NCBI GenBank assembly: GCA_040219735.1
Contig: JAVJRX010000063.1
Direction: 5' to 3' (one strand)
Origin: Coleofasciculus sp040219735
Lineage (GTDB): Bacteria > Cyanobacteriota > Cyanobacteriia > Cyanobacteriales > Coleofasciculaceae
DNA length: 64,000 nt
Made by a program: the position numbers and the translations under genes. Positions 45,531-53,758 of this stretch are shown here, piece after piece. The notes under the pieces are model-generated. The model searched no databases and was not told where the DNA came from. It saw only the letters and a program-made list of their open reading frames with translations. Every line of letters begins with the position of its first letter. The first letter of the stretch is position 1.

Positions 45531-47414
45531 CTAATCCCATTCAGGACCCGTCAATGTGCCTCGCAGACGCCAATTTCCTTGGGGAGAAAACACGTCTAAA
45601 AGACCACTATTTAATTCTTGCTGAACATAAGGACTATCCAACACCGCCCAATCATCGAGAATTCGCTCTTTGCCATTAATCTGAGCTACACCCGCCCCTC
45701 GATTGGGTTGATAGGTCATCTGTAAGCGATCGCCAGCTAAACTGGTATAGGTAAGCTGACCCATTGTCTCCCAGGAGCGATCGCGAATCTCTGTTTGGTC
45801 AAGGGCTTGCTGTAAAGCCTCGATTGTGGGATAATCATCAACACTGGCTACATCGGTAATCCAAGCGGTATTCCTGCCGATTGCCGCTAAAACTTGGTAA
45901 TCAGAATATTTCTCTGATACCTGACTTTGCCAGTCTATCTTTTCACCCCAAGGACGGGCGCAAAGGAAGGTATTATCAATTCGCCAAATGTACCAATCCC
46001 TATAGCGCTGAGGTTTCCCATATCGAGTTGGTAAAACCAGGTGAGAACGCCCCAGTACATCGGCGGCTTTATCTTGTGGATTTAATCGTAACTGATAAAT
46101 CACCGCACCCTTTTCTTGGACGTACTGATCTCCTGGAGAACGCCCTGTCGCCATGGCGGAATGATAGGTTCCTCCCAAACTAACAACGGCATTATTTTGC
46201 CCTTTGGGGTCGCGGATGACTAATTTATAGGTAGCATATTGGGCATTAATAGTGCCTTTGACTTGGTAAGAACGACTGGGGTCAATTAATGTACCCAAAC
46301 TATAATCTTGAGTCACATAAAATGTTTCCCAAAATCGGTTGTCTTGGTGATAACTATAATAACCAGGATGACTGGCTTTAAGCTGAAAGGGTAATTTTAT
46401 CTCCTTACGGGCAATCGCTCTCAATTGAGGCGGCGGACGATAATCACTCAACGCGGCAGGTAATGCTACCCTAGTAACACCACGATCCATACGCTCGACA
46501 GGTGTCAAACTATCCCCCCACCAAATCCAAGCCACCCCACTCAAACCACTATCATCCCACGTCCCCCGATCAAAACCACGACTTTCTGCACCGCCTGCGG
46601 TTCCCCAACTGAAGCGCACCGCCATATTGACGGCGTACCAATCTAATGCGGCTTTTGCCAACTGGCGCAGTTCAGGAGTATCGGCAAAATCATAGAGATT
46701 TAGCAAACCTGCGATCGCATAACCATAATACGTCGAAGAATGAAACTCTCCCTGTCCAATCGTCAGGAACTTATTCAATTCTGCCCTTAACCAAGCCTCA
46801 TTTGTCGCCGCCGTCGCCGGGAGAGGCGTAGGGAAACCACTTCCATCCATCAGCGCTAAACCGGAAATACGCTGCATGAACTGATGGTTTTCTGTACCCT
46901 GTTCCAGCCACTCCCGCACACGCGGCGAATCCACCATACTACGGTAAGAGGATTGTACCGCTTTGGGCATGGTATCTCCGAATAAGAAGAAGATGCGAAT
47001 ATCGTAGGGGCTGCGGAAGTGATAAAGATCAGGTTTTCCTTCATCTAAACCTAAGAGTATATCCCAGGTTTGCTGGCGATCGTATTGTTCCCCTAAGCTG
47101 AGGCGGGCAAGAATGACTGGAAGTAGGTATTTATGGGGGTCACTAATCGTGCGAGTACGCCACCAGGTATCCAATCCTTGCAAATCCTCCGCCGCCACCT
47201 TTTCCCGAATTGCCAAACTCCGCGCCCGAAATGCGGCTTCTGCTTCCCCTTCATCTAAAATACGCTCTTTGAGCAGGGTTTGGGACTGTCCAACTCCTCC
47301 CCATTGCCACTCAGACAACAGGGCTCGACTCAGGGGAAAATCTGCCGCCCAATCCGCCGTACCGATAAGTGCGGTAAGAGTTGTCAGCGTGAGAACTAGG
47401 ACTTTGACTTTCAT
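45531..47414 (-). CDS. Secreted protein, probable alpha/alpha-toroid polysaccharide-active enzyme
   Basis: 627 residues. A signal peptide (VLVLTLTTLTALIGTADWAA) is followed by an all-helical part of ~320 residues with aromatic and Glu/His-rich motifs (GQGEFHSSTYYGYAIAGLLN, LAKAALDWYAVNMA, WIWWGDSLTP) that resembles the catalytic toroid of polysaccharide lyases or related glycosidases, and a beta-rich C-terminal half (LVIRDPKGQNNAVVSLGGTY). The His and the Tyr pair in HSSTYYG are candidate catalytic residues. I cannot assign a family; function is inferred from overall layout. It starts 5 bases after the GAF-photoreceptor gene, so the two are almost certainly cotranscribed. Confidence 0.6.
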   Translation of the reverse strand: MKVKVLVLTLTTLTALIGTADWAADFPLSRALLSEWQWGGVGQSQTLLKERILDEGEAEAAFRARSLAIREKVAAEDLQGLDTWWRTRTISDPHKYLLPVILARLSLGEQYDRQQTWDILLGLDEGKPDLYHFRSPYDIRIFFLFGDTMPKAVQSSYRSMVDSPRVREWLEQGTENHQFMQRISGLALMDGSGFPTPLPATAATNEAWLRAELNKFLTIGQGEFHSSTYYGYAIAGLLNLYDFADTPELRQLAKAALDWYAVNMAVRFSWGTAGGAESRGFDRGTWDDSGLSGVAWIWWGDSLTPVERMDRGVTRVALPAALSDYRPPPQLRAIARKEIKLPFQLKASHPGYYSYHQDNRFWETFYVTQDYSLGTLIDPSRSYQVKGTINAQYATYKLVIRDPKGQNNAVVSLGGTYHSAMATGRSPGDQYVQEKGAVIYQLRLNPQDKAADVLGRSHLVLPTRYGKPQRYRDWYIWRIDNTFLCARPWGEKIDWQSQVSEKYSDYQVLAAIGRNTAWITDVASVDDYPTIEALQQALDQTEIRDRSWETMGQLTYTSLAGDRLQMTYQPNRGAGVAQINGKERILDDWAVLDSPYVQQELNSGLLDVFSPQGNWRLRGTLTGPEWD

Positions 47415-47419
47415 GATAT

Positions 47420-47974
47420 CTAGCTATCTCGAATTGCTGGAACCGTCGCTAGGGTTTGGGCTGATTTTTTCATGGCTTCAATGTCAGACGGTAACCAGGA
47501 ACGGGTATCTTGACAATGATGAGCCGCAAGTAATCCCCATAACCGTCGCGGTGTGAGAATCGGCACAACTAAATTGGCATGTACTTTGAGGCTCCGCAAA
47601 AAGTCGCGGTGACAGGGATCGATGGGTTCGGTTTCAATATCTGCGATCGCTCTTACCCGTCCTGCATAATACAACCCCGCATACTCGTCATTAAAGCAGT
47701 CATCGCCCCCTGTCGAGCCGAAGATGGAGTATTTGGGAGAACTCAATGACTCGAAGGTGACCTGACCTTTCCACTCGTGATAGAAATAATAGAGAACTAC
47801 GCGATCGACTGCTAACACGTTTCGCAGATAGTCAGTCGTTCCTTGAATTAGCGTATCCCGTGCCAAATTCTTAGCCAGACGGTCAGCAAAGGATCGTAAA
47901 CCTGGATCACCAGTGGTCATCGATTGATCAGAATCAGAGTTGGTTTGGGGATTCCCTGGCACTGGCTGATTCAT
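47420..47974 (-). CDS. Stand-alone GAF protein, DXCF-type cyanobacteriochrome candidate
   Basis: 184 residues from ATG 47974, essentially one GAF domain after a short Asn/Ser/Asp-rich tail. It has the chromophore site Cys121-His122 (DPCHRDFL followed by VHANLVVPIL and LWGLLAAHHC) and the second cysteine of DXCF cyanobacteriochromes, Cys93 in DDCF, followed by YAGRVRAIADI, all in the usual order. Such domains bind a bilin and typically switch between blue/violet and green or similar states. There is no kinase, GGDEF, methyl-accepting or other output domain, which is unusual. The last residues (LATVPAIRDS) are slightly shorter than the family helix. Bilin binding is predicted, not shown. Confidence 0.78.
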   Translation of the reverse strand: MNQPVPGNPQTNSDSDQSMTTGDPGLRSFADRLAKNLARDTLIQGTTDYLRNVLAVDRVVLYYFYHEWKGQVTFESLSSPKYSIFGSTGGDDCFNDEYAGLYYAGRVRAIADIETEPIDPCHRDFLRSLKVHANLVVPILTPRRLWGLLAAHHCQDTRSWLPSDIEAMKKSAQTLATVPAIRDS

Positions 47975-48060
47975 GTTAAGTCCCAATTATTGGTTACACT
48001 TGCTATTTTATCCCTATCTCCCCCATCTCCTCCATCTCCGGGAACCCCCTGTACGCCCGC

Positions 48061-48510
48061 TCAATATAACTGCGAATCAGAGCGCGATCGCAGATAATTG
48101 ATTAGCAAAGCTGCCATGGAAAACACACACAGGCTTTTCCACACAAATAACCACCAAGGACGCCACCAGGCTCCTGTCTGCACTTCGATGATATCCGATA
48201 GTCCAAAGAAAAAGAAGGTGAGGAAAGCCATGAGTGCTTGATATCGCTCTGTTCCCGAACGGCGAATGATGCGGACTCCAAATCCGAGTGCGATCGCTAT
48301 CCAAATCCCCGCCTCGATATAATTCCCCTTTTGGTAAATAGCTTCTAGCAGCTTAACTTGAGCGGCTGCCTGTTGGGGACTCGTCGGTTCCGAAAACGTT
48401 AACCCTGTCCAAATTCCTAAACTTACCAATAGGAAAAATAAGATGATCAGCCTTATCTTAGCAGCGTTAGTAATAGCAAAATGGTTTAGTTTAGTTGGTT
48501 TTTTGCTCAT
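48061..48510 (-). CDS. Small membrane protein of unknown function
   Basis: 149 residues from ATG 48510 (MSKKPTKLNH). Three or four hydrophobic segments: IRLIILFFLLVSLGIWTGL, IEAGIWIAIALGFGVRI, LMAFLTFFFFGLSDII and WWLFVWKSLCVFSMAALLI. The GLSDIIEVQTGAWWRPWWLF segment is notable for Trp. No family recognised. It is 86 bases upstream of the GAF gene on the same strand and may be part of the same transcript. Confidence 0.65.
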   Translation of the reverse strand: MSKKPTKLNHFAITNAAKIRLIILFFLLVSLGIWTGLTFSEPTSPQQAAAQVKLLEAIYQKGNYIEAGIWIAIALGFGVRIIRRSGTERYQALMAFLTFFFFGLSDIIEVQTGAWWRPWWLFVWKSLCVFSMAALLINYLRSRSDSQLY

Positions 48511-48560
48511 TACTTTCACACTCCACTCATTCAAAATGGTCTATTTATTAACTTATGAAT

Positions 48561-48625
48561 AAGGGCGGGTTTTGTTGTTCATTTTTTTGTCTATAGCTAG
48601 TTGAATAGGCTAAATCCGCCCCTAC
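48561..48625. repeat. AAGGGCGGGTTT...AAATCCGCCCCTA palindromic repeat, copy E
   Basis: 65 bases with inverted ends flanking an AT-rich middle. A related copy (49679-49742) sits on the other side of the histidine kinase gene 48640-49656. Confidence 0.5.
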
Positions 48626-48639
48626 AATTGACTCATGAA

Positions 48640-49656
48640 TTAGCCAGGAATTGTTACCGTAAACGTTGTGCCAACTTCAGGTTCGCTGGTCACGCTAATG
48701 TTACCGCCATGTACGCTAACACAAGTTTGGGCAACCGTTAACCCTAATCCTGAACCCGGAATACTATCAATATTTGTTCCCCGGTGGAAGGCTTTAAATA
48801 TATGGGGAATATCATCAACCGGAATACCAATTCCTCGATCGCAAACTTGAAAAATTACCTCAGTTGCTGTGCAATTTATCCGAAAATCAATAGTGCCACC
48901 TTGCGGAGAATATTTAATTGCATTCGTCAGTAAATTGCTCAAAATAGAACGCAGCATATTTTTATCTAAACAGGCGCTGCCACAGTCGGCATTTATAACA
49001 CAATTTAGAACATGTTGATGGTCAGGGTTAAGCGGTATATCAGCCAAAATCTCTTGACAAAACTTTTCCAGCTCAACCTGCGTCGGCTGGAAATCCAATT
49101 GTCCCGTTTCAGCACGATTAATTGTGAGAATGTTATCTAACATTTGCCGTAGGCGTTGAGTCGCACCTTCAATACGTTGCAGATTTCTGAGTTTTTTATC
49201 AGGAGAAAATTTATCAGGGCAAAGTTGTAGGAGTTGAACGGAGGCTAAAATTGTACTCAAGGGAGTGCGAAATTCATGAGACACTAACGAAAAAAAGCGT
49301 AGCTGGAGTTGACTCAGTTCTTGCTGACGTTCGAGTTGGCGACGCATTTCTTCGGCTTGTTTGCGCTCAGTGATATCAATGCCAATACCAATGAGATACT
49401 TTACTGCACTGTTGTTATCTAGCAGGACTGTATTGTACCAGGAAATTAGGCGACGATTACCATCTCGTGCGAGCCAGTAATTTTCATGCTCGTTGGGAAA
49501 GTGACAGGCTTGGAGTTCTTTAATAATAGTTTTTACTGATTCAATGTCTTCTGGAATTAAAAACAAATCCCAAATATACTTTCCCTTGACTTCCTCAAAG
49601 GAATAGCCAGTTAATCGTTCACAGGTTTGATTAAAATAGAGTGTGTCATAAGTCAC
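48640..49656 (-). CDS. PAS-histidine kinase, probably 5'-truncated
   Basis: 338 residues if started at GTG 49656. It opens in the middle of a PAS domain (TYDTLYFNQTCERLTGYSFE, then LIGIGIDITERKQAEE), continues with HisKA (LVSHEFRTPLSTIL) and an ATPase domain (LLTNAIKYSP, DRGIGIPVDD, GSGLGLTVAQTC). The first strand of the PAS is missing: in frame upstream, VITGL is preceded by a stop, and beyond that lies the repeat at 49679-49742. Either a shortened gene still expressed from GTG or a remnant. No ATG is available near the start. Confidence 0.75.
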   Translation of the reverse strand: MTYDTLYFNQTCERLTGYSFEEVKGKYIWDLFLIPEDIESVKTIIKELQACHFPNEHENYWLARDGNRRLISWYNTVLLDNNSAVKYLIGIGIDITERKQAEEMRRQLERQQELSQLQLRFFSLVSHEFRTPLSTILASVQLLQLCPDKFSPDKKLRNLQRIEGATQRLRQMLDNILTINRAETGQLDFQPTQVELEKFCQEILADIPLNPDHQHVLNCVINADCGSACLDKNMLRSILSNLLTNAIKYSPQGGTIDFRINCTATEVIFQVCDRGIGIPVDDIPHIFKAFHRGTNIDSIPGSGLGLTVAQTCVSVHGGNISVTSEPEVGTTFTVTIPG

Positions 49657-49678
49657 AAGTCCAGTAATAACTTAAGTG

Positions 49679-49742
49679 TAAGGGCGGGTTTAGCCGTGTA
49701 ATTTTAGTCTCTACCAATACCCTCTCAACAAAACCCACCCTT
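49679..49742. repeat. AGGGCGGGTTTAG...AAACCCACCCTT palindromic repeat, copy D
   Basis: 64 bases with imperfect inverted ends located exactly at the broken 5' end of the PAS-kinase gene. Same family as 48561-48625, 54448-54509 and 60572-60634. Confidence 0.55.
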
Positions 49743-49935
49743 GGTTATAACTGGGAGATCTAGGTAGCAAATGTTACCTTGTATCGGGTATTTCAGTAGA
49801 TAATTGAATTACTGAATCGGTTTCTCAAGAATGAGTGGAGCCAAGGTTAAGGTTGGTAAAGTGGAAATCGGAAGAGTATAGCGCATCTGCTATATCAGCT
49901 TTAGTCTCCTTTCTGGTTTATTCAAAAAATTGGCT

Positions 49936-50613
49936 ATGAAAATCTTGTTCGTGGAAGACGATATACCGCTCGCGGAAGCACTCACAGAGGCGCTTATCGA
50001 TCAGCATTATGATGTGGATGTTGTCAATGATGGGGAAGCAGGCTGGCAACAAGCGATCAGCCTTTATTATGACTTAATTTTGCTCGATGTCATGCTACCT
50101 AAGTTAGATGGTGTCAGTTTGTGCCGACGTCTGCGTGCTGATGGCTATCACGGCTCGATCCTGATGATCACAGCCCTTGACACCAGCACGGATAAGGTGA
50201 ACAGTTTAGATGCAGGCGCTGATGACTATGTGGTCAAACCCGTTGATTTGCCAGAACTCTTAGCTCGCATTCGAGCGCTGTTGAGGCGGGGAGGATGTTC
50301 AGTACCGCCAGTGCTAGAGTGGGAGCGCTTACAGCTCGATCCCAGCCGTCATGAAGTAACTTATAATCAACAGCCTGTACATTTAACCCCAAAGGAATAT
50401 TCCTGTCTAGAATTATTTTTGCGAAATAGTCAGCGTATCATCAACCGCGAGTTTATCATTGAACATTTGTGGTCATCAGAGGCAAGCCCTTTTGAAGATA
50501 CCGTTAAAGCCCACATTAAGAGCTTGCGTCACAAACTCAAAGCGGTGGGAGCGCCCGATGACTTGATTGAGACGGTTCACAGTGTGGGTTATCGATTGAA
50601 ACCCTTGTCTTAA
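49936..50613 (+). CDS. OmpR/PhoB-type response regulator
   Basis: 225 residues from ATG 49936 (MKILFVEDDIPLAEAL); an in-frame TTG at 49930 is less likely. Receiver: phospho-aspartate in LILLDVMLPKLDG, switch Thr in LMITALD, lysine in DYVVKPVDL. C-terminal winged helix with LTPKEYSCLELFLRNSQRII and a terminal HSVGYRLKPL. It is divergent from the PAS kinase at 48640-49656, which may have been its partner. Confidence 0.92.
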   Translation: MKILFVEDDIPLAEALTEALIDQHYDVDVVNDGEAGWQQAISLYYDLILLDVMLPKLDGVSLCRRLRADGYHGSILMITALDTSTDKVNSLDAGADDYVVKPVDLPELLARIRALLRRGGCSVPPVLEWERLQLDPSRHEVTYNQQPVHLTPKEYSCLELFLRNSQRIINREFIIEHLWSSEASPFEDTVKAHIKSLRHKLKAVGAPDDLIETVHSVGYRLKPLS

Positions 50614-50819
50614 TCTTTTCTTGAACTAAATCACTAAATTTCCTTTGTCATTCCCCAAATTTTTTACGTTTAACCTGTAAAGTCTGTAGTGGTCATCGAG
50701 TCATGACCGATAGGGGCATTCCCGTTTTTGACTGGATGTCCTCTAATTTCAGTGTTTCCGTGTGACGACAGCTCCATTCTTATCTCAGCAGGTAAACCAT
50801 CAAGTTGAGGAAATGAACA
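50614..50819. other. Gap before the small gene
   Basis: 206 bases, no gene. Contains GAGGAAA about seven bases before the next start as ribosome binding site. Confidence 0.3.
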
Positions 50820-51209
50820 ATGTCTAAATCACTGTCTAAAGCGGTTGTAGACTTGGGACTACGATTAGTGAATGAAGAAATTGACAATGCACTGGCAGTT
50901 TATGGTGATGAGCTCTACAACGAACTGTTTGCCCAGCCTGATGTCCGTCAACGACTCGTTGACTACGTGATGGCAGCAATTCCCGAAGCTTATACCCAGG
51001 CAAAGAAAACGAGAAACGGTTCTGTATCCACGAAAATTCCTTACCATTCCTTAGAACTGCGTTTGCGGGTTGAAACCTATGCTCATTGGGGAATAGAGTA
51101 CCTTCTACACACTCAATCAGACTGGCAACCTCCCTCGTCCCTAACCAATGCTCAATTCTATACCTTGCCTTGGAGCCATACCTATCTTTTTGCGCCAGCC
51201 TTTTCATAA
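50820..51209 (+). CDS. Hypothetical 129-residue protein, possibly ComFB-like
   Basis: MSKSLSKAVVDLGLRLVNEE followed by YGDELYNELFAQPDVRQRLV and YVMAAIPEAYTQ. The pattern of an acidic helix, then ...RLVDYVMAAIPEAY... faintly resembles late-competence ComFB proteins (helix ending in ...YALNRLPPLY), but no cysteine motif or other diagnostic residue is present. Ribosome binding site GAGGAAA. Real gene likely; family assignment weak. Confidence 0.55.
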   Translation: MSKSLSKAVVDLGLRLVNEEIDNALAVYGDELYNELFAQPDVRQRLVDYVMAAIPEAYTQAKKTRNGSVSTKIPYHSLELRLRVETYAHWGIEYLLHTQSDWQPPSSLTNAQFYTLPWSHTYLFAPAFS

Positions 51210-51528
51210 GGAAAGCTGTTCTTGAGAGAAATTACGGATAAGCTGTTGGACATTTTGGGCAAAGTAAATAGGGGATTGAAGGTGTTTTAGCTGATTAAGT
51301 ATCTGATTCAGTTTCAGCGAGGACAAAAAGGTAGAAAGCAGAAGGCAGAGGGTAGAATGCTCTATGCTTTTGGTATCTGCTTTTTTGTCTAGTGTTAACG
51401 GAGTGGTATGGGAAACAGCTCTGCCCTAGTCTTCTGCAGTCAAACTTGTGGATAAAGCTTTTTGGTAATCCTTTATCCTCCTTCTGAGTAAGAATTCTGA
51501 CCAACTGATAACATTACGGGGGTTATTG
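51210..51528. other. Gap of about 320 bases
   Basis: AT-balanced, with AGAAAGCAGAAGGCAGAGGGTAGA-like purine repeats at 51331-51356. No convincing gene on either strand. A GGGGG stretch precedes the DUF1830 start. Confidence 0.35.
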
Positions 51529-51831
51529 ATGATGACTCAACTATTTTCTTCTCGGCTCAATGACATTAGTAATCTTATGCTTTGTTACTACACCAATGGA
51601 ACAGGCAAAACCTTAATTGCTCGGATTACCAATATCCCAAATTGGCGATTTGAGCGAATTATATTTCCCCAGGAACGTTTATTTTTTGAAGCCCCTTCCC
51701 AAGCTAAACTCGAACTTCATCACAATGGGGAAACCGCAATGAGTTTAATCGATAGTATTCCCTGTAGTTACCTAAAAGTCCAGGAACAGATGAGTCAAGT
51801 TCAGGAAACGCTATGGCATCAAATTGCTTGA
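51529..51831 (+). CDS. DUF1830 family small protein
   Basis: 100 residues from ATG 51529. Matches DUF1830 in its order of motifs: NLMLCYYTNGTGKTLIARIT, NIPNWRFERIIFPQERLFFE and SIPCSYL near the end. The family is nearly restricted to cyanobacteria and its function is unknown; the core is beta-rich with a conserved NIPNW...ER.VFP.ER block. Confidence 0.85.
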   Translation: MMTQLFSSRLNDISNLMLCYYTNGTGKTLIARITNIPNWRFERIIFPQERLFFEAPSQAKLELHHNGETAMSLIDSIPCSYLKVQEQMSQVQETLWHQIA

Positions 51832-51895
51832 TTGCTAGAATCGATCATACCTAAACTATCCTGAATCTAGAGCATTCATAAGTTATTTAGCACGA

Positions 51896-52981
51896 TTAGC
51901 CGACAATTTTTCCGCTAAAAGCGTCTGCGTAAATCACACTTGGTTCAATTTGGCGAATGGGGTTGGGGGAATCATAAACGATTAATAGCGCATCGGATTC
52001 TCCTAAACAGGGAAACAAGGCTAAACCTTCGGCGTGATCGCATCCTGGGGTAAAGGGTAAGTCAAACAGACTCTCTAGCTCTCCTGAGGCTTGCCCAGTG
52101 ATACTATCGGCTGAACGGTCTAAAATAGACTTGAGGCGAAATACATTGATAGCGCCTTCTAAATCCATTGTCGGTCCAGCGAGAATCAACAAATCGTCTC
52201 CTTGCCAACAGAGTTCCCGCACGCCTAAACCATTAAGATCGATAAAGTGCTTGAGATAGCGTCTGCCGTTTTCACCGATATCCTGAAGGGTTAATATCCC
52301 CGGTGCAGTTTCAGCCACTTTGATTTCTATGATAACTGCCCAACCCCTGAGAACCGGACCCCGACAGCCCAAAAACACGCGATCGCCACGCACCGCCAAT
52401 CCTTCAATATCTAAGCCATTATCCTTACTGGGTAAGGGATGGGTGACAAACGGACCCAAGTGAATATCGTCAATTAAGGCGTCCATGAGAATATTACTCG
52501 CTTCTGTCTTTTGTAGACAGGCGGCGGTCAATTTCTTATCAGGATTATCCGGGAGAGAAGATACTTTTAATAATTCGCCATTCACCAGAGGAATACGAAT
52601 CAGTAAATATCGATTCACATCGGTTTTAATTGTGGCAAGGCGTTGTATGTCTTTTTCTAAATTTTTTCCTTTAGGTTTGCCACGTTTAGTGCTGTGGGAA
52701 CCTGTTATCCAAAGATAATTATCGTCATGATCGATTCCTTCAATATCGATTTCATCATCTTGATTAAATAGTTCAATGAAATCTCCGAGATAATAGGATT
52801 GGTGATTACCAAAAACACAAGGTTCGATCAGAGAAAGACGTTCTACATTTAACCCGTCATCGGAACCTAGCCACAAATTGCCATCCGGTGTGAACGTGGT
52901 GGCTGAGAGTTCGTTAAGTAGGTCTTCATCGGAGGAATTAAAGCGTAAAAGGACGCGGCTGAGCAAAAAGGGATTGGACAT
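51896..52981 (-). CDS. DUF3616 family protein
   Basis: 361 residues. Beta-propeller-like protein of the DUF3616 family: STTTFTPDGNLWLGSDDG-like start (ATTFTPDGNLWLGSDDGLN), IDIEGIDHDDNYLWITGSHS, GLDIEGLAVRGDRVFLGCRG followed by PVLRGWAVIIEI, and DHAEGLALFP near the end. No signal peptide. Function unknown; related proteins are found in many bacteria. Terminates 60 bases before the DUF1830 gene's end, convergent to it. Confidence 0.85.
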   Translation of the reverse strand: MSNPFLLSRVLLRFNSSDEDLLNELSATTFTPDGNLWLGSDDGLNVERLSLIEPCVFGNHQSYYLGDFIELFNQDDEIDIEGIDHDDNYLWITGSHSTKRGKPKGKNLEKDIQRLATIKTDVNRYLLIRIPLVNGELLKVSSLPDNPDKKLTAACLQKTEASNILMDALIDDIHLGPFVTHPLPSKDNGLDIEGLAVRGDRVFLGCRGPVLRGWAVIIEIKVAETAPGILTLQDIGENGRRYLKHFIDLNGLGVRELCWQGDDLLILAGPTMDLEGAINVFRLKSILDRSADSITGQASGELESLFDLPFTPGCDHAEGLALFPCLGESDALLIVYDSPNPIRQIEPSVIYADAFSGKIVG

Positions 52982-53024
52982 AATTAGTGATTGGTGATTG
53001 GTGATTAGGTATTGGTGATTAAGG
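52982..53024. repeat. Tandem TTGGTGATTA repeat
   Basis: About four imperfect copies of ATTGGTGATTA immediately upstream of the DUF3616 start (ATTAGTGATTGGTGATTGG...). Belongs to the short tandem repeats found at several gene starts here. Confidence 0.5.
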
Positions 53025-53128
53025 TGCGTATTTTTTCACAAAGTCAATGATTCTTATTCTCACCAGTACCTCAAGCCCTCTGGAGAAAATTTAAAGTACC
53101 AATGTTGAGGGCAAAGTATGGAAAGCCC

Positions 53129-53758
53129 TCACAGTAACCACGATTTGTTAGCAAAATCAGCCGGCTTTTCACTTTCCTTTTGAATCGGTCGTCCTAGAGT
53201 GCGGGCTTGAGGACGCTTGGTTTCTAAAGGTCGTTTGGTCTCTACAGGTCGCTTTTGATTTACTTTGGTCGCTTCATTCTCTTGTTTAAGTGTATCAACC
53301 TCCTGGATCAATTTCTCATTGGCTTGGGCAAGTTGAACGGCGGCTTTTTTGGCTTGATCAAACTCACTCTTGAGATGATTAATTTTCTTTAACTCATTTT
53401 GTAATTGTTCAACAGATTCTTGCTGCTGCTGCAATTGTGTTTCTAATTCCGTAATTTGTTTTTTTAAATCACGTTCTCGTTGCTCAGCTTGTGCTAAACT
53501 ATCTTTTAAATCAACCAAAGTGGTTTCTTGGTTTTGAGCTTCCTCCAGTGCTTGCCTCAATTCCGCAACGGTGGCTTCTAGGTCAGCTTTTGTCGGATTC
53601 GAGCTTCTCGTTGTACTGGTTCTCCGGCGAGTTGCCATAGTTGATGTCTCCTCTGTTTCAGTATTCGGTTCGTCGGTATCGTCAACATTTTGCTGATTCG
53701 GGGATGGCGATTTTTCCACTTCTTCCCGTAGCAAATCAGTTAAACGTTTTTTAGTCAT
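53129..53758 (-). CDS. Coiled-coil partner of ParA, McdB-like candidate
   Basis: 209 residues from ATG 53758, which overlaps the ParA stop (TAATG). N-terminus MTKKRLTDLLREEVEKS; then a disordered, acidic stretch (DDTDEPNTETEETSTM) and a basic Ser/Thr/Arg segment (ATRRRTSTTRSSNP); a long Gln/Glu/Leu-rich coiled coil (~70-165); a Lys/Arg/Pro tail ending FANKSWLL. McdB proteins, which position carboxysomes with the ParA-type McdA, have disordered ends, a Q-rich coiled-coil middle and a tryptophan near the C-terminus; all three are seen here. It could instead be a general ParB-substitute. Assignment is by architecture. Confidence 0.65.
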   Translation of the reverse strand: MTKKRLTDLLREEVEKSPSPNQQNVDDTDEPNTETEETSTMATRRRTSTTRSSNPTKADLEATVAELRQALEEAQNQETTLVDLKDSLAQAEQRERDLKKQITELETQLQQQQESVEQLQNELKKINHLKSEFDQAKKAAVQLAQANEKLIQEVDTLKQENEATKVNQKRPVETKRPLETKRPQARTLGRPIQKESEKPADFANKSWLL

